Of a stretch of DNA of 64,000 nucleotides, positions 45,903-56,523 are shown piece by piece. The position numbers and the translations under genes were made by a program. Below the pieces are notes generated by a model, which worked only from the letters and a program-made list of their open reading frames with translations, searched no databases and was not told where the DNA came from. How positions within the stretch are numbered: the first letter of the stretch is position 1; the number at the start of each line of letters is the position of its first letter. Source of the DNA: Enterobacter ludwigii (GTDB lineage: Bacteria > Pseudomonadota > Gammaproteobacteria > Enterobacterales > Enterobacteriaceae); the NCBI GenBank assembly GCA_900068845.1, contig CEFQ01000003.1:212346-276345 (forward strand), read 5' to 3'.

Positions 45903-46364
45903 TCATGGCTTAATGGTGCGCATGATCGGGTTTTGCAGTGAGATCAGGGTTTCGGTGGACTGAATTTCGTCGATGGTCTGGATCTTGTTGATCAAAACCT
46001 GTTGCAAGGCATCAATTGATCGGCACATCACTTTGATAAAAATACTGTAATGACCGGTGGTGTACCAGGCTTCCACGACTTCATCAAGGGCATCAAGTTT
46101 GCTCAATGCCGCCGGATAATCGCGGGCGCTTTTGAGGATAATGCCAATAAAGCAGCACACATCGAAGCCAAGCTGACGGGGATCGATCTCCACGCGCGTC
46201 CCCAAGATAATGCCCGCCTGGCGCATTTTCTCCACACGAACATGAATTGTGCCGGGGCTCACGTTGAACTGTTTGGCAAGCTCGGCATAGGCGGTGCGCG
46301 CATTCTGCAGCAGCGCATTCAGAATGCCGCGATCCAGGTTATCCAGCTGAAGGTGTTCCGCCAT
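45903..46364 (-). CDS. asnC: Lrp/AsnC-family regulator AsnC
   Basis: This 153-residue regulator has an N-terminal helix-turn-helix (LDRGILNALLQNARTAYAELAKQFNVSPGTIHVRVEKM) and a RAM ligand domain (about 70-150) ending STETLISLQNPIMRTIKP, nearly the same as E. coli AsnC. In E. coli it activates the divergent asnA when asparagine is low and regulates mioC/mnmG transcription. Here asnA is absent and the upstream neighbour is ovoA. I chose the ATG of MAEHLQLDNLD; 23 further upstream residues are not conserved. Confidence 0.95.
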   Translation of the reverse strand: MAEHLQLDNLDRGILNALLQNARTAYAELAKQFNVSPGTIHVRVEKMRQAGIILGTRVEIDPRQLGFDVCCFIGIILKSARDYPAALSKLDALDEVVEAWYTTGHYSIFIKVMCRSIDALQQVLINKIQTIDEIQSTETLISLQNPIMRTIKP

Positions 46365-46434
46365 TGTCCATCCTCGTTGAGTTCTTCTTCTATGAATAAA
46401 GGAGAATGTGCAGCAAATTAGCGGTGCAGGCAAG

Positions 46435-46465
46435 GTGCAGACAACAGCCAGGCCGTTGTCTGCAC
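46435..46465 (+). terminator. Strong hairpin between asnC and ovoA, T-run on plus strand
   Basis: An 11-bp perfect stem (gtgcagacaac 46435-46445, gttgtctgcac 46455-46465) is followed on the plus strand by gctttttaa. On the minus strand, where both flanking genes lie, no T-run follows. It can still act as a minus-strand hairpin behind ovoA, but its intrinsic-terminator polarity is plus. Confidence 0.65.
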
Positions 46466-46470
46466 GCTTT

Positions 46471-48597
46471 TTAACGCTTACGCCAGAAGGTGACTTGCGC
46501 CTGGGTATGCTGGAATTTACGCGCCGTCTCGCGGATCACAAACGGTACATCCTGCGGCGGTGCCACTTCGTCAAAGTCCTCACGTAACAGGCGCTGCAGC
46601 GCTTGATAGGTCGTCAGTGCTTCGCCATTTTCGCGAATACCGCCCAGCCAGTTCTCTTTCGGCGTGAAATCTTCCAGCCAGGTATAAGGCGATGACAGCA
46701 CCAGCAAACCGCCGGAGCGGATCATCGGGGTAATATCCTGCAGGAAGCGTTTTGGCTGACGCAGACGATCAATCAGATTTGAGGCTAGCACCAGATCGTA
46801 ACGATCCGGCTGCGGCTTCAGGTTACAGGCATCGCCCTGGACAAACTGAATGCGCTGCGCTTGCTCAATTTCAAGACCAAACTCTTTCAGCCGCACTTGA
46901 CGATATTCCACCAGCTCGCCTTCTTCTGGCACCACATAACGGAAATCCTCACCGGAGGTCAGCTGCAGCGCAACATCAATAAAGCGTGCTGAGTAATCCA
47001 TACCGGTTACCGCGTCGAAGTGACGCGCCAGCTCAAAACTGGCGCGTCCGGTGGCGCAGCCGATGTCCAGTGCCTGACCGCGCACAGCACAGTGCGGCAG
47101 CAGTTTTTCCACCAGCGCGGCCGCGTAATTTGGCACGTTGTAGTAGCTCGGCCCGTACTGAAAATCGAGATACTGCGACACCATGCTGTCGGTTTCATAA
47201 GGATTGAGCGCCATGCTCTCTTCATGTGAAGAAACCACATAGCGGAAACCGGCGTGCTGGAAGAAATGACGGCGGAAGGCGTAGCGTGCAGATTTCAGCG
47301 CTTCGTTACCGGTGGAAATCCAGCTGCCGCCTTTGATCAACGCATGTTTGCCATCAAAGGTCGGCGTGGAGAAATCGTCGTACAGCGGATGCACCTTAAA
47401 TCCTTCGAAACCGTGGGTTGGCGTGGTCGTCCACTGCCAGACGTTGCCGACGATGTCGTAAAACTCGCCCTGTGCAAAATGGTCAACTGGGCTAGACGAA
47501 GCCCAATACGCCAGATTGATATTGCCCGGTGCATCATGCCAATCTGGCTGATCGCCGCTTACCTGCTCACGCAGCTGCGCCCATTCGGCTTCGCACGGCA
47601 GCTGAACAGATTTGCCGGTCTCTTCGGCCAGCCAGCGACAGAACGCCGCGGCTTCCAGTTGATTCACTTCCGCTGGCCAATCCCACGGCATCGCGACTTC
47701 TTCAGCCAGCAAACGCAGTTTTAACTGATCGGGCATCTGTTCATCACCGACCCAAAATGTCGGCATCTGCGCACCAGAGAATTCACGCCAGCCCCAACCT
47801 TCCTCATCCCACCAGCGGCGATCGTTATATCCACCCGCCGCAACAAAGCGATAAAACTCGGCATTGCTGACCAGCATTTTACTGGCCTTAAACGGTTTGA
47901 GATCTGTTTGCTGGCTGCCGTATTCATTATCCCAACCGTAAGTGTCGTCGGTTTTTCCCTGCTGCACGCGGCCACCGGGCATGGCGATCAGGGAATTGGC
48001 TGGCACGGATTGACGATCGTGACGTGCTTGCGGACAAATCGGCCAGTGCGGCTGCGCTTTGACCCATTCGATCGGCAGCTGGCGCATCAACACGCTGGAG
48101 GTTTCCAGGTGAATGCGTTCGTGCTCAATCCCCATTAACACCACCCACGCCGGGCTGTCCCAGCCGATCGGCAGTTCCAGTGGCATAGTGCGAATGAACT
48201 CGCTCACCAGGCTTTTCACTTTGCCGCGATAGTCGCGCACTTCTGCGATGGTTGGCCAGTCGTAGTGACTGTCGTTGAGATCGTCCCAGCTCATCTCATC
48301 CACGCCGATCGCCATCATCGCTTCGATGTGATCGTCAACGCGTTGCTCAAGATAGCGGCCCGCCATCAGCTTATTAATGTAGAAGGTGGCGGTGTGGCCA
48401 AAATAGAAGATCAGGGGATGGCGCAGCGAAATGGCTTTGTTAAACCAGGCGCGATCGTCCGCCAGACAATCAAATAGGCTTTCGTACAGTTCCCAGGTTT
48501 GGGTGAAGTACGCCAGCAGCTCGGCTCTTTTTTGTTCGGTATTTTGGCCGGAGAGTCGCAGCGTGCGAGTCGGTGCGGGAAGTTGGGCGGTGGTCAC
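46471..48597 (-). CDS. ovoA: Ovothiol synthase: 5-histidylcysteine sulfoxide synthase with methyltransferase domain
   Basis: This protein of about 708 residues has three parts. A DinB-like iron-binding N-terminal domain carries His in YFGHTATFY and the HxxxHxE motif in GIEHERIHLET. A formylglycine-generating-enzyme-like sulfoxide synthase domain follows (GWDNEYGS, EAEWAQL, YDIVGNVWQWT, IKGGSW, ARYAFRRHF). A C-terminal SAM methyltransferase has motif I ALDIGCATGRASFELARHF. OvoA joins Cys to C5 of His using O2, and the C-terminal domain methylates 4-thiohistidine; the Erwinia tasmaniensis enzyme is characterised. I prefer the GTG at 48597 (GGAG six bases upstream); an in-frame GTG at 48633 overlaps a promoter-like TATAGT. 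A separate lyase is needed and is not in the window. Confidence 0.93.
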   Translation of the reverse strand: MTTAQLPAPTRTLRLSGQNTEQKRAELLAYFTQTWELYESLFDCLADDRAWFNKAISLRHPLIFYFGHTATFYINKLMAGRYLEQRVDDHIEAMMAIGVDEMSWDDLNDSHYDWPTIAEVRDYRGKVKSLVSEFIRTMPLELPIGWDSPAWVVLMGIEHERIHLETSSVLMRQLPIEWVKAQPHWPICPQARHDRQSVPANSLIAMPGGRVQQGKTDDTYGWDNEYGSQQTDLKPFKASKMLVSNAEFYRFVAAGGYNDRRWWDEEGWGWREFSGAQMPTFWVGDEQMPDQLKLRLLAEEVAMPWDWPAEVNQLEAAAFCRWLAEETGKSVQLPCEAEWAQLREQVSGDQPDWHDAPGNINLAYWASSSPVDHFAQGEFYDIVGNVWQWTTTPTHGFEGFKVHPLYDDFSTPTFDGKHALIKGGSWISTGNEALKSARYAFRRHFFQHAGFRYVVSSHEESMALNPYETDSMVSQYLDFQYGPSYYNVPNYAAALVEKLLPHCAVRGQALDIGCATGRASFELARHFDAVTGMDYSARFIDVALQLTSGEDFRYVVPEEGELVEYRQVRLKEFGLEIEQAQRIQFVQGDACNLKPQPDRYDLVLASNLIDRLRQPKRFLQDITPMIRSGGLLVLSSPYTWLEDFTPKENWLGGIRENGEALTTYQALQRLLREDFDEVAPPQDVPFVIRETARKFQHTQAQVTFWRKR

Positions 48598-48663
48598 AAG
48601 GTGCTCCAGTTGCTTAGTGTGCGAACTTATCACTATAGCAAATAAGCATTTCTGTCAGATGAA

Positions 48664-50124
48664 TTAGCGCTGCCAGCGGCGCAGCAGGCGACTTTTCAAG
48701 CCGGTATCGAAGCGCCAGATATGATCGAAGATGCGCAGAATGCCTGGTTTACCATGCAGCGACATCGCCACCGCGTGAAAGCGCTGTTGATATTGGCGCT
48801 GGCGCTGCTTAATGGTGCTGATAATGTCGTCTGGCAAACGCTGGGCAATAAAATCCGACACGATCACCGCATCGGCTTCCTGCCACGCGCTGCCTTCCAT
48901 ACGTTTCACCACTGCTGCGAGACAGGCTGCGAGATCGGTGCCGCCGCGAAAACGTTGGCTGAGAAAACGGATCGCCTGCTCAATGCCGTTATCGGCGGTG
49001 AGTTCATAGCCGATCACTTCATGGGCGAACAGCATGATGTAACAGCGACGCTTATCCGCCAGCGCCACTTTTAGCAGCGCCAGGCAAAAGGCTTTAGCGC
49101 AGCGTTCATTGAAACCGCCCATCGAACCGGACGTATCAACACAGACGATGAACGGGCCGCGTGGTTGCTCTTCATGCTGCTGGTGGCTGACCGGACTCAT
49201 CGTGACTTTTTCATGCCACGCATCGCCCTGCAAGCGATAGGTCAGCAAGCGTTTCTCGACTAAGCGCCGATAAAACTCCAGCTCTAACTCGCTGATGCTC
49301 AATGCCGCCAGTTCAGGTGGCAACAGCCGCAGCACATCATCGCTTTGATGAATGCCGCTGACCTCTTCCGGCACGTTATCCGGTTCGCGCACCAGTTGGT
49401 GAAACGCTTCCAGCGGCGCCTCCTGCGACGGCACCGATTTGGCCTCGCGGCTGCGACCCAGCTGCTGCGCCAGTTTCATCAATTCCGGCTGCTGGGCGAG
49501 GAAATCGCCGTACTGCACGATCAGTTCGTAATCGCCATGCTGCAGCGGCGCTTTGCTCAAATCCCACAGGCGTCCAGCAGCGGCTTCATCGTCATCGGTG
49601 AGAATCGGTGCCAGCTGACCGCTGATCGCCATGCGCTGCTGCAGTTCCGCCATCAAGCGATCGCGCTGCTCTTCCAGAATGCTTTCATTCAGCGTCAACG
49701 TTTGCAGCGTCAGGCTGAGACGCCAGCGTTGCAGGAATAGCGTGTGTTGCGCGTTGCTGAGCTCGGCGCTTTCGGCGTTCAGTAACAGTTTGCTGGCTTC
49801 TTCGATGAACGGCGACGGCAGGCTTTTCAGCTGCGTCATGATGTTGGGTAGCTGCTGGGTGAAATGTTGCGTACTGAGTAATTGCATCTGCTGAAACAGC
49901 TGAAACTCCTGCGCCAGCGCTTCTGGCACCGGCGTGACTTTGATCTGCTCGGCGATCTCCGATCGCCAGCGTGGCAGATCGCGCATCATTGCTTGCTTCA
50001 GGCGGGGAAACTTCTCAAAGAACAGCGCCAGTTGCGGCGAAGCGAGCAGCGCGATAATCAACTCTTCGATTAACTCAGTTTCGCCAATCGACAGCAGCGT
50101 GCTCAGCGTCTCCAGTGAGATCAT
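48664..50124 (-). CDS. viaA: VWA-domain protein ViaA
   Basis: This 486-residue protein has a helical N-terminal half and a C-terminal von Willebrand A domain (about 325-480) with the MIDAS motif [10 protein letters not shown] and RGGTDLAA. It partners the MoxR ATPase RavA and stimulates its ATPase activity; the pair has been linked to respiratory complexes and aminoglycoside uptake in E. coli. It overlaps ravA by four bases (ATGA). Confidence 0.96.
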   Translation of the reverse strand: MISLETLSTLLSIGETELIEELIIALLASPQLALFFEKFPRLKQAMMRDLPRWRSEIAEQIKVTPVPEALAQEFQLFQQMQLLSTQHFTQQLPNIMTQLKSLPSPFIEEASKLLLNAESAELSNAQHTLFLQRWRLSLTLQTLTLNESILEEQRDRLMAELQQRMAISGQLAPILTDDDEAAAGRLWDLSKAPLQHGDYELIVQYGDFLAQQPELMKLAQQLGRSREAKSVPSQEAPLEAFHQLVREPDNVPEEVSGIHQSDDVLRLLPPELAALSISELELEFYRRLVEKRLLTYRLQGDAWHEKVTMSPVSHQQHEEQPRGPFIVCVDTSGSMGGFNERCAKAFCLALLKVALADKRRCYIMLFAHEVIGYELTADNGIEQAIRFLSQRFRGGTDLAACLAAVVKRMEGSAWQEADAVIVSDFIAQRLPDDIISTIKQRQRQYQQRFHAVAMSLHGKPGILRIFDHIWRFDTGLKSRLLRRWQR

Positions 50125-51617
50125 TTTCTCGCCTGTTTCAGCTGTTCCGCGACATCCTGCAGGCTGGTTTCAATGCGTGCCAGCCAGTCATCGCTAATAA
50201 ACAGGCAGCGCTGATGTTGGCTGAACAGCGTGCGCTGTGCGCGCAGCTGCGTCTCGAGCGCGTCATATTCATCCATGATCTCCTGCGGGACCTCGCTGCT
50301 GCTGCCGGCGCCGGGCAGCGTCAGGCGTGTGGATTGCAGGCTGACATCGCGCAGTGTCAGACAGTGATGGGTATCCACCAGCATATCCAGCGTCTGACCA
50401 AAGCCAATGCCGTTCAGCTTGCCGCGGATTTCCCCGCCTTTCAGCAACCACTGATCCAGCGCTTCGCGGCCAATCAGAATGTGCGTCACCTGCATATCGT
50501 GCAGCATCAGCGGCTGCTGCAGCATTAACGTCAGCTGCTCATCGGTGATGGCTGTGGGTAATTCGTAATGCGGTTTGCGGCTGAACATGCCGCTGTGTTT
50601 CTCGAGCGTCAGCGCTTGCGCCACACTTTGCTGCTGTTGCAATGCCAAACGACGACCTTTGATCTGCTGCAGTTTGTGCAGCAGCGCCTGTTGCTGCCAC
50701 GCATGTTGTGACATCAAGGTATCGATTTCGCGATCCAGTAGCTTCATCGAAGCCACGTCATGCCACAGGCAATCTTTCAGCAGCACCAGGTCGATAGGCG
50801 CGATGGTCACGCGCCCGCTGTAAAAGGCGCTGGCCTGCAACAGATGAATGGCTTTCTTCCAGCGACGATCGGAAATGTAGGGCGCGTCCGGCAGTGTTTC
50901 TAACTGCTGACGTAGCTGATAGATCAATTCAAACACGTGATCCGGCAAACTGACCTGGCTGATGCCTTTCTGCCACTGCTCATACTCTTCATCGCTGATG
51001 CGCAATGATTCCGCCACCGGATTGTCGTTTTCATCCTGCTGGTGGGTCAGCATGCTGCGGAAGTTCTGCTTCTCATGCACATTATCCAGCCACAGGCGAA
51101 TCAACATGCGGTCATACAGCGCTTCCAGGCCGCTGTCGGCTTCCGGCAGTTCGTTCGAGGCGGTAACCAGCAAACGCATCGGGATTTTTTCTTCACTGTC
51201 GCCGTTACGGAAGCGACGTTCGTTGATGGCGGTTAGCAAGGTGTTAAGAATTGCCGGGCCGGCTTTCCAGATTTCGTCGAGGAAGACAATTTCGGCATCC
51301 GGCAGATAGCCTTTGGTCAGACGCTGATAACGCCCCTCATCTTTGAGCGCCTGAATCGACAGCGGACCAAATACTTCTTCGGGGGTGGAAAAGCGGGTCA
51401 TCAGGTATTCAAAAGCGCGGGCATGCTGGAAGGCGTATTTTAATCGGCGAGCAATCAGACTTTTGGCAATGCCCGGCGGCCCGAGTAAAAACACACTTTC
51501 GCCACTCAAGGCAGCCAGCAAACAGAGGCGGATCGCATGATGGCGTTCATACAGCCCTTTTTCCAGAGCGTTGCTCAGGCGAGAAATTCTTTCTGCCAAA
51601 AGATGGGGTTGAGCCAT
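50121..51617 (-). CDS. ravA: MoxR-family AAA+ ATPase RavA
   Basis: This protein of about 498 residues has an AAA+ module with Walker A GPPGIAKS (about 46-53), Walker [13 protein letters not shown] and sensor 1 [14 protein letters not shown]. The C-terminal discontinuous triple-helical and beta-barrel (LARA) domains bind LdcI in E. coli. The ATG at 51617 gives the E. coli start [12 protein letters not shown]. An in-frame GTG at 51623 is closer to the AAGGA site and may be used instead. Divergent from kup. Confidence 0.96.
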   Translation of the reverse strand: MAQPHLLAERISRLSNALEKGLYERHHAIRLCLLAALSGESVFLLGPPGIAKSLIARRLKYAFQHARAFEYLMTRFSTPEEVFGPLSIQALKDEGRYQRLTKGYLPDAEIVFLDEIWKAGPAILNTLLTAINERRFRNGDSEEKIPMRLLVTASNELPEADSGLEALYDRMLIRLWLDNVHEKQNFRSMLTHQQDENDNPVAESLRISDEEYEQWQKGISQVSLPDHVFELIYQLRQQLETLPDAPYISDRRWKKAIHLLQASAFYSGRVTIAPIDLVLLKDCLWHDVASMKLLDREIDTLMSQHAWQQQALLHKLQQIKGRRLALQQQQSVAQALTLEKHSGMFSRKPHYELPTAITDEQLTLMLQQPLMLHDMQVTHILIGREALDQWLLKGGEIRGKLNGIGFGQTLDMLVDTHHCLTLRDVSLQSTRLTLPGAGSSSEVPQEIMDEYDALETQLRAQRTLFSQHQRCLFISDDWLARIETSLQDVAEQLKQARK

Positions 51618-51914
51618 AATCACATCATTATCCTTTTGATCCTGGTGCCGTCATATTCTGGCGAGCGCAATACTCTACTGATTATCATGCGCGATTGCGT
51701 TGATAGCCGTCAGCTTTTTTGTTTCAGAAGGTTGATGCGAGATAACTCGCCGCTTCCAACGGTTTTTTGGCCCGATTTTCGGCGAAAAACCGCGTCACCG
51801 ACGCGATGGTGACACTTTGTAAGAGTAGGTTTTTTTGGGAATATGTGCATACTGTGCGCTTTTTGATGGCTTGAGCGGTAGGCAAGTGCCTCCGGCTCCA
51901 ACAAAAGACAACTT

Positions 51915-53783
51915 ATGAGCTCGGATAAGAAACAGTCCCTTGGGGCAGTCACGCTGGCGGCAATTGGCGTGGTGTATGGCGATATTGGTACCAGCCCGCT
52001 CTATACATTGCGTGAATGTCTTTCTGGTCAGTTTGGTTTTGGCGTAGAACGTGAAGCGGTTTTTGGCTTCTTGTCGCTGATCTTCTGGCTACTGATTCTG
52101 GTGGTGTCACTTAAGTACATTAGCTATGTGATGCGTGCGGATAACGCCGGTGAAGGCGGGATTTTGACGCTGATGTCGCTGGCCGGACGCCATACGGGGG
52201 CTAGAGCCACGGCAATTTTGGTGATCATGGGGTTGATTGGCGGCAGCTTCTTTTATGGTGAAGTGGTGATTACGCCGGCGGTTTCGGTACTTTCTGCGAT
52301 AGAAGGTTTGGAAATTGCCGCGCCGAGTCTTGATGCCTACATCGTGCCATTGGCGATTGCCGTGCTGACCTTGCTATTTGTTATCCAAAAGCACGGCACA
52401 GGCATCGTTGGTAAGCTGTTCGCGCCGGTGATGTTGCTGTGGTTTCTCGTCCTTGCAGTACTGGGCGCGCGCAGCATCATTAGCAACCCGGACGTCTTGC
52501 ATGCGATGAACCCTTACTGGGCGCTGCATTTCTTTATTGAATACAAAACCGTTTCTTTCTTCGCGCTTGGCGCAGTGGTGCTGGCGATTACCGGCGTCGA
52601 AGCGCTATACGCCGACATGGGCCACTTCGGTAAATTCCCGATTCGCCTCGCCTGGTTCATCGTGGTGCTGCCTTCGCTGGTGCTGAACTACTTTGGACAA
52701 GGCGCGTTACTGCTTAAACATCCCGAAGCGATCAAAAACCCATTCTTCCTGCTCGCGCCGGATTGGATGCTGATCCCGATGTTGATTCTGGCAACCTTAG
52801 CCACGGTGATTGCGTCACAGGCGGTGATTTCCGGCGTGTTCTCATTAACCCGTCAGGCGGTGCGTCTCGGCTATTTGCCGCCGATGCGCATTGTGCACAC
52901 CTCGGAAGAGGAATCTGGCCAGATCTATATCCCGGTGATTAACTGGCTGCTCTATTTCTCCGTAGTGATTGTGATTGTCGGCTTCGAGCACTCCAGTAAT
53001 CTGGCAGCGGCTTATGGTATCGCGGTGACAGGAACCATGGTGCTGACCTCCATTCTCTGTTCCACCGTAGCGATTCAAAACTGGCACTGGAACCGCTATC
53101 TGGTGGTGCTGATTCTGATCGCCATGTTGTGCATCGACGTGTCGCTGTTCTCTGCCAACCTGATCAAAGTGTTCTCCGGCGGTTGGCTGCCGCTGACGCT
53201 GGCGCTGATGATGTTCATCATCATGACCACCTGGAAAAGTGAGCGTTTCCGCCTGCTGCGTCGTATGCACGAGCACGGCAACTCACTGGAAGCGATGATC
53301 GCATCGCTGGAGAAATCGCCGCCGGTACGCGTGCCGGGAACGGCGGTGTATATGTCGCGTGCGTTGAATGTGATTCCGTTTGCCATGCTACATAACCTTA
53401 AGCATAACAAGGTATTGCATGAGCGCGTGGTGCTGCTGACGCTGCGTACCGAAGATGCGCCTTACGTGCACAATGTCCGTCGTGTGACCATTGAACAGTT
53501 GTCACCCACCTTCTGGCGCGTGGTGGCGAGTTACGGCTGGCGTGAAACGCCGAACGTTGAGGAGATTTTCCACCGCTGCGGCCTTGAAGGCCTTAACTGC
53601 CGCATGATGGAAACCTCATTCTTTATGTCGCATGAATCGCTGATAATCGGCGATCGTCCGTGGTATTTGCGCCTGCGCGGCAAGTTGTTCCTCGCATTGC
53701 AACGCAATGCGCTGCGCGCGCCGGATCAGTTTGAAATCCCACCGAACCGCGTCATCGAGCTGGGAACCCAAGTCGAGATTTAA
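51915..53783 (+). CDS. kup: Low-affinity potassium transporter Kup
   Basis: This 622-residue protein has the E. coli length. Twelve membrane helices lie in the first 430 residues, starting [22 protein letters not shown], the family signature with pore-lining Asp/Tyr. [14 protein letters not shown] and [10 protein letters not shown] are also conserved. A cytoplasmic C-terminal domain follows. It works as a K+/H+ symporter, active at low pH. The 297-bp divergent gap to ravA (51618-51914) shows no gene. Confidence 0.97.
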   Translation: MSSDKKQSLGAVTLAAIGVVYGDIGTSPLYTLRECLSGQFGFGVEREAVFGFLSLIFWLLILVVSLKYISYVMRADNAGEGGILTLMSLAGRHTGARATAILVIMGLIGGSFFYGEVVITPAVSVLSAIEGLEIAAPSLDAYIVPLAIAVLTLLFVIQKHGTGIVGKLFAPVMLLWFLVLAVLGARSIISNPDVLHAMNPYWALHFFIEYKTVSFFALGAVVLAITGVEALYADMGHFGKFPIRLAWFIVVLPSLVLNYFGQGALLLKHPEAIKNPFFLLAPDWMLIPMLILATLATVIASQAVISGVFSLTRQAVRLGYLPPMRIVHTSEEESGQIYIPVINWLLYFSVVIVIVGFEHSSNLAAAYGIAVTGTMVLTSILCSTVAIQNWHWNRYLVVLILIAMLCIDVSLFSANLIKVFSGGWLPLTLALMMFIIMTTWKSERFRLLRRMHEHGNSLEAMIASLEKSPPVRVPGTAVYMSRALNVIPFAMLHNLKHNKVLHERVVLLTLRTEDAPYVHNVRRVTIEQLSPTFWRVVASYGWRETPNVEEIFHRCGLEGLNCRMMETSFFMSHESLIIGDRPWYLRLRGKLFLALQRNALRAPDQFEIPPNRVIELGTQVEI

Positions 53784-53793
53784 CGTTATACAT

Positions 53794-53820
53794 GCGCGTC
53801 ACCAACTCAAGGTGACGCGC
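53794..53820. terminator. Convergent stem-loop kup/qseC
   Basis: A 10-bp perfect stem (gcgcgtcacc 53794-53803, ggtgacgcgc 53811-53820) with a seven-base loop contains the qseC stop codon. It lacks clear T-runs on either side. Confidence 0.55.
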
Positions 53821-55130
53821 AATCCTCCGCTGGCTCGCTGGCTGAACAGCAATTGAATGCCGTGCAGCTGCGCAATATTCTTCACAATCGAAAGCCCCAA
53901 TCCGCTCCCGGTTTGCGCCTGTCCCGGCGGTCGCCAGAAGCGTTCACCCAACCGTGCCAGTTGCTCATCGCTGACGCCAGGTCCGTTATCATCAACGGTT
54001 ATGGCGCGGGCATTGAGCTGTACGTCAATGGTGCTGCCCGACGGCGAATAGCGTAGCGCGTTATCCAGTAGATTCCGCACCATCAAACCCAGCAACAGCG
54101 GATGACCGTTCATCACCGGTTCGGCGTGGCTGGTGAACTGCAAATGCTTTTGCTGCTGTTCCGCCTGCGGGAAGTGCTCCGCCAACAAATTTTGGAGCAG
54201 TGGCGCCAGCGCTACCGGTTGAAACTCGCTGCGCAGATCGTCAGCTTCCACACGGGACAGTGTTAAAAGCTGATCCACCAACCGCGTGGCGCGCGCAATG
54301 CCGCTATCCAGTTGCTGAATGGCACGTTTGCGCATCGCCTCATCATCATCGGCCAGCTGAATTACTTCGCTTTGCACCCGCAGCGCCGCCAATGGGCTGC
54401 GCAGTTCATGGGCGGCATCGGAAGTGAAGCGACGTTCGCGCTGCACCAAATGCGCCATACGACTGAACAAGCCATTAAGCGCCACCACCAGCGGCTTCAC
54501 CTCTTTGGGCAAGCGCGTGTCCGGCAAAGGCGTGGCATCATCCGGTGCACGCTGATGCAGTAAAAGCGTGAGGCGTTTCAACGGGCGCAGCTCAAACCAC
54601 ACCAGCAACAGCAGCAACAGCAGCATAAACGGCATGGCGATCAGCCACGGCAGCAGGCTGCTGAGCGCCAGATCGCGCGTCATATCATCGCGGTATTCCC
54701 ACTCTTGCCCGACCACCACGCGATAACGCTTATCCTCAGAGGTCAGCCACACTAAGCGCCAGCTGTCATTATCGTCACGCAGCTGGCCATCAACAAAGCC
54801 ATCGCGCTGCTGATCAAACTGCAGATCGCGACCATTTTCACCGTCGTTTAATAGCGGCTGGCCTTCGGCGCTGAAAATGGCAAACGCCAACGCATCATCA
54901 TCCTGCTCGCCACGATGATGGCTCAGGATCGCTTTAGTTTTGGGCAGCGTAACGTCCTGCAACGCGGTTGGATCGAGGGTGATTAGGCGTTTAGCAAACA
55001 GCATTTGCTGGGTATCAAACAGCTCGTTCACCGTATCGCGGGTTTGATGCCAGGCGCTGAGACCAGCAAGTCCGCCGCACAACACAATCAACAGCACAAA
55101 GCCGATGGCGAGGCGCAGAAACAGACTCAT
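53799..55130 (-). CDS. qseC: Sensor histidine kinase QseC
   Basis: This 443-residue kinase aligns along its length with E. coli QseC. TM1 is at 5-25, the periplasmic domain at about 27-155 ([28 protein letters not shown]), TM2 at 160-178, and a HAMP-like linker follows. The H-box is [18 protein letters not shown], the N-box [14 protein letters not shown]1 VDDNGPGVS and G2 [18 protein letters not shown]. QseC senses adrenergic/AI-3-type signals in E. coli and acts on QseB. It overlaps qseB by four bases. Confidence 0.93.
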   Translation of the reverse strand: MSLFLRLAIGFVLLIVLCGGLAGLSAWHQTRDTVNELFDTQQMLFAKRLITLDPTALQDVTLPKTKAILSHHRGEQDDDALAFAIFSAEGQPLLNDGENGRDLQFDQQRDGFVDGQLRDDNDSWRLVWLTSEDKRYRVVVGQEWEYRDDMTRDLALSSLLPWLIAMPFMLLLLLLLVWFELRPLKRLTLLLHQRAPDDATPLPDTRLPKEVKPLVVALNGLFSRMAHLVQRERRFTSDAAHELRSPLAALRVQSEVIQLADDDEAMRKRAIQQLDSGIARATRLVDQLLTLSRVEADDLRSEFQPVALAPLLQNLLAEHFPQAEQQQKHLQFTSHAEPVMNGHPLLLGLMVRNLLDNALRYSPSGSTIDVQLNARAITVDDNGPGVSDEQLARLGERFWRPPGQAQTGSGLGLSIVKNIAQLHGIQLLFSQRASGGLRVTLSW

Positions 55131-55789
55131 TCCTCCGCTCCCAGCGTATAACCAACGCCGTGTACGGTACGGATAAACTGGCTGCCGAGTTTCTTGCGAA
55201 GATGATGAATGTGCACTTCTACCGCATTGCTAGAGACATCCTCATCCCAGCTGTAGAGCTTCTCTTCCAGCTGGCTGCGCGTGAGCACGCGGCCTGGATT
55301 GCGCAGAAACAGTTCCAGTAGCGCCAGTTCGCGGCTCTTCAGGCTGACGGCTTCGCCATCGCACATTACGCTGTGGCTGTTGGGTGCCATCACTACTTTG
55401 CCGTGTTTGAGTTCTGGCTGCAGCTGCCCATGACGACGACGGATCAGCGCCTGCAAGCGCGCCGCGACTTCTGTTAACGCAAATGGCTTGCACAGGTAAT
55501 CGTCGGCACCGAGTTGCAATCCCTGCACGCGTTGATCGAGCGCATCACGTGCGGTGAGAATCAGCACCGGCACGTCTTGTCCTTGCTGACGCCACTGACG
55601 CAGGATATCCAGACCATCGCGTTCCGGCAGCGACAGATCCAGCACCACCGCATCCCAGGGCGCGGCCGTTAGCGCCTGAAATCCGGCTTCGCCGGAGACA
55701 AACCAATCCACGCTGAAGCCAAGCTTGGTCAGCCCAACTTTCAAACCGTCGCCAATCAAGGTGTCATCTTCGATCAGTGAAATGCGCAT
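55127..55789 (-). CDS. qseB: Response regulator QseB
   Basis: This 220-residue OmpR-family regulator has a receiver domain ([15 protein letters not shown]; phospho-Asp in [34 protein letters not shown]) and a winged helix (about 125-215, [27 protein letters not shown]). It is nearly collinear with E. coli QseB. It is divergent from ygiW, the same three-gene arrangement as in E. coli, but at a different chromosomal site. Confidence 0.94.
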   Translation of the reverse strand: MRISLIEDDTLIGDGLKVGLTKLGFSVDWFVSGEAGFQALTAAPWDAVVLDLSLPERDGLDILRQWRQQGQDVPVLILTARDALDQRVQGLQLGADDYLCKPFALTEVAARLQALIRRRHGQLQPELKHGKVVMAPNSHSVMCDGEAVSLKSRELALLELFLRNPGRVLTRSQLEEKLYSWDEDVSSNAVEVHIHHLRKKLGSQFIRTVHGVGYTLGAEE

Positions 55790-55895
55790 CAGTTCTCCTT
55801 GTGTTGAGCCGTGTTATACGAAGCACAATCCCTGTTGTACAGGGAAAATAGCCGCAAATAGACTATTTTTCATGAATGTACGTAAAAGCCATTCT

Positions 55896-55912
55896 CTTAA
55901 GATCCTGTTAAG
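55896..55912. promoter_or_regulatory. Candidate QseB/PmrA-type direct repeat
   Basis: The sequence cttaagatcctgttaag carries TTAAG twice with an 11-bp period, the spacing of PmrA/QseB-class direct repeats ((C/T)TTAA twice). It lies in the qseB-ygiW divergent spacer, about 60 bases before ygiW. Confidence 0.55.
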
Positions 55913-55969
55913 AACCTTATGGTGAAATAGCTTCCGTAAACCAACACATTCATGGAAAAGAGGTGAAAT

Positions 55970-56365
55970 ATGAAAAAGTCCGCAGCTCTGTTAGCGATTG
56001 TCGCCCTGGCCGCCACGCCGGTTCTTGCCGCTCAGCAAGGCGGTTTTGTTGATCCGAATGCGCCAACAGCACAGGTTAAATCCGGTGGTTTCAAAGCCGA
56101 TAACACCAGCGTTGTCACGGTGAAACAGGCCGAAGAGATGAAAGACGATAGCTGGATCACCGTGCGCGGTACGCTTGAGAAGCAAATCGGTGATGAGGAT
56201 TATCAGTTTCGTGATGCTACCGGCACCATGAAGGTCGAAATCGATCATAAACGCTGGAACGGATTGACCGTCTCGCCGAAGGATCAGGTAGAACTGACTG
56301 GCGAACTGGATAAAGATTTCAACTCCATCGAACTGGACGTGAAACAGGTACGTAAACTGCCATAA
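55970..56365 (+). CDS. ygiW: Periplasmic BOF (OB-fold) stress protein, YgiW family
   Basis: The 131-residue product has a Sec signal peptide (residues 1-20, VLA|AQQGG). The bacterial OB-fold domain includes WITVRGTLEKQIGDEDYQFRDATGTMKVEIDHKRW and ends DFNSIELDVKQVRKL. E. coli YgiW is induced by peroxide and cadmium, and the gene neighbours qseBC. The ATG is preceded by AGAGGTG. Confidence 0.9.
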   Translation: MKKSAALLAIVALAATPVLAAQQGGFVDPNAPTAQVKSGGFKADNTSVVTVKQAEEMKDDSWITVRGTLEKQIGDEDYQFRDATGTMKVEIDHKRWNGLTVSPKDQVELTGELDKDFNSIELDVKQVRKLP

Positions 56366-56374
56366 TCCTTCCCC

Positions 56375-56394
56375 GGAGCCGCCTGAGCGGCTCC
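56375..56394 (+). terminator. Stem-loop after ygiW
   Basis: An 8-bp perfect stem (ggagccgc 56375-56382, gcggctcc 56387-56394) with a four-base loop lies ten bases after the stop. It is followed by aaaaccc, not a T-run. Confidence 0.5.
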
Positions 56395-56430
56395 AAAACC
56401 CTTCCAAACTCAAATTCTCTCTGGTGCAAG

Positions 56431-56523
56431 CGAAACGTTTCGATGGCGATCACATTTCCGTGATGCCGTGATTGAGTTGCCGTGCGCATTTTATACACTC
56501 CCGATCAGCGAAACGTTTCGCTG
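56431..56523 (+). promoter_or_regulatory. rbs promoter region with two RbsR operators and CRP-like site
   Basis: Operator O1 is cgaaacgtttcg at 56431-56442. O2 is an 18-bp perfect palindrome, cagcgaaacgtttcgctg, at 56506-56523; the centres are 78 bp apart. O2 matches the E. coli RbsR operator and should cover the transcription start, just downstream of a -10 candidate tataca at 56492-56497. A degenerate CRP site (TTCGA-N6-TCACA, 56439-56454) overlaps the right half of O1. The arrangement suggests looping and catabolite control. Confidence 0.8.

Noticed and set aside
46407..46475. 22-codon plus-strand frame with AAGGAG next to its ATG
   Set aside because: The ribosome site is only one base from the ATG and the frame runs into the terminator hairpin; no conserved product can be recognised.
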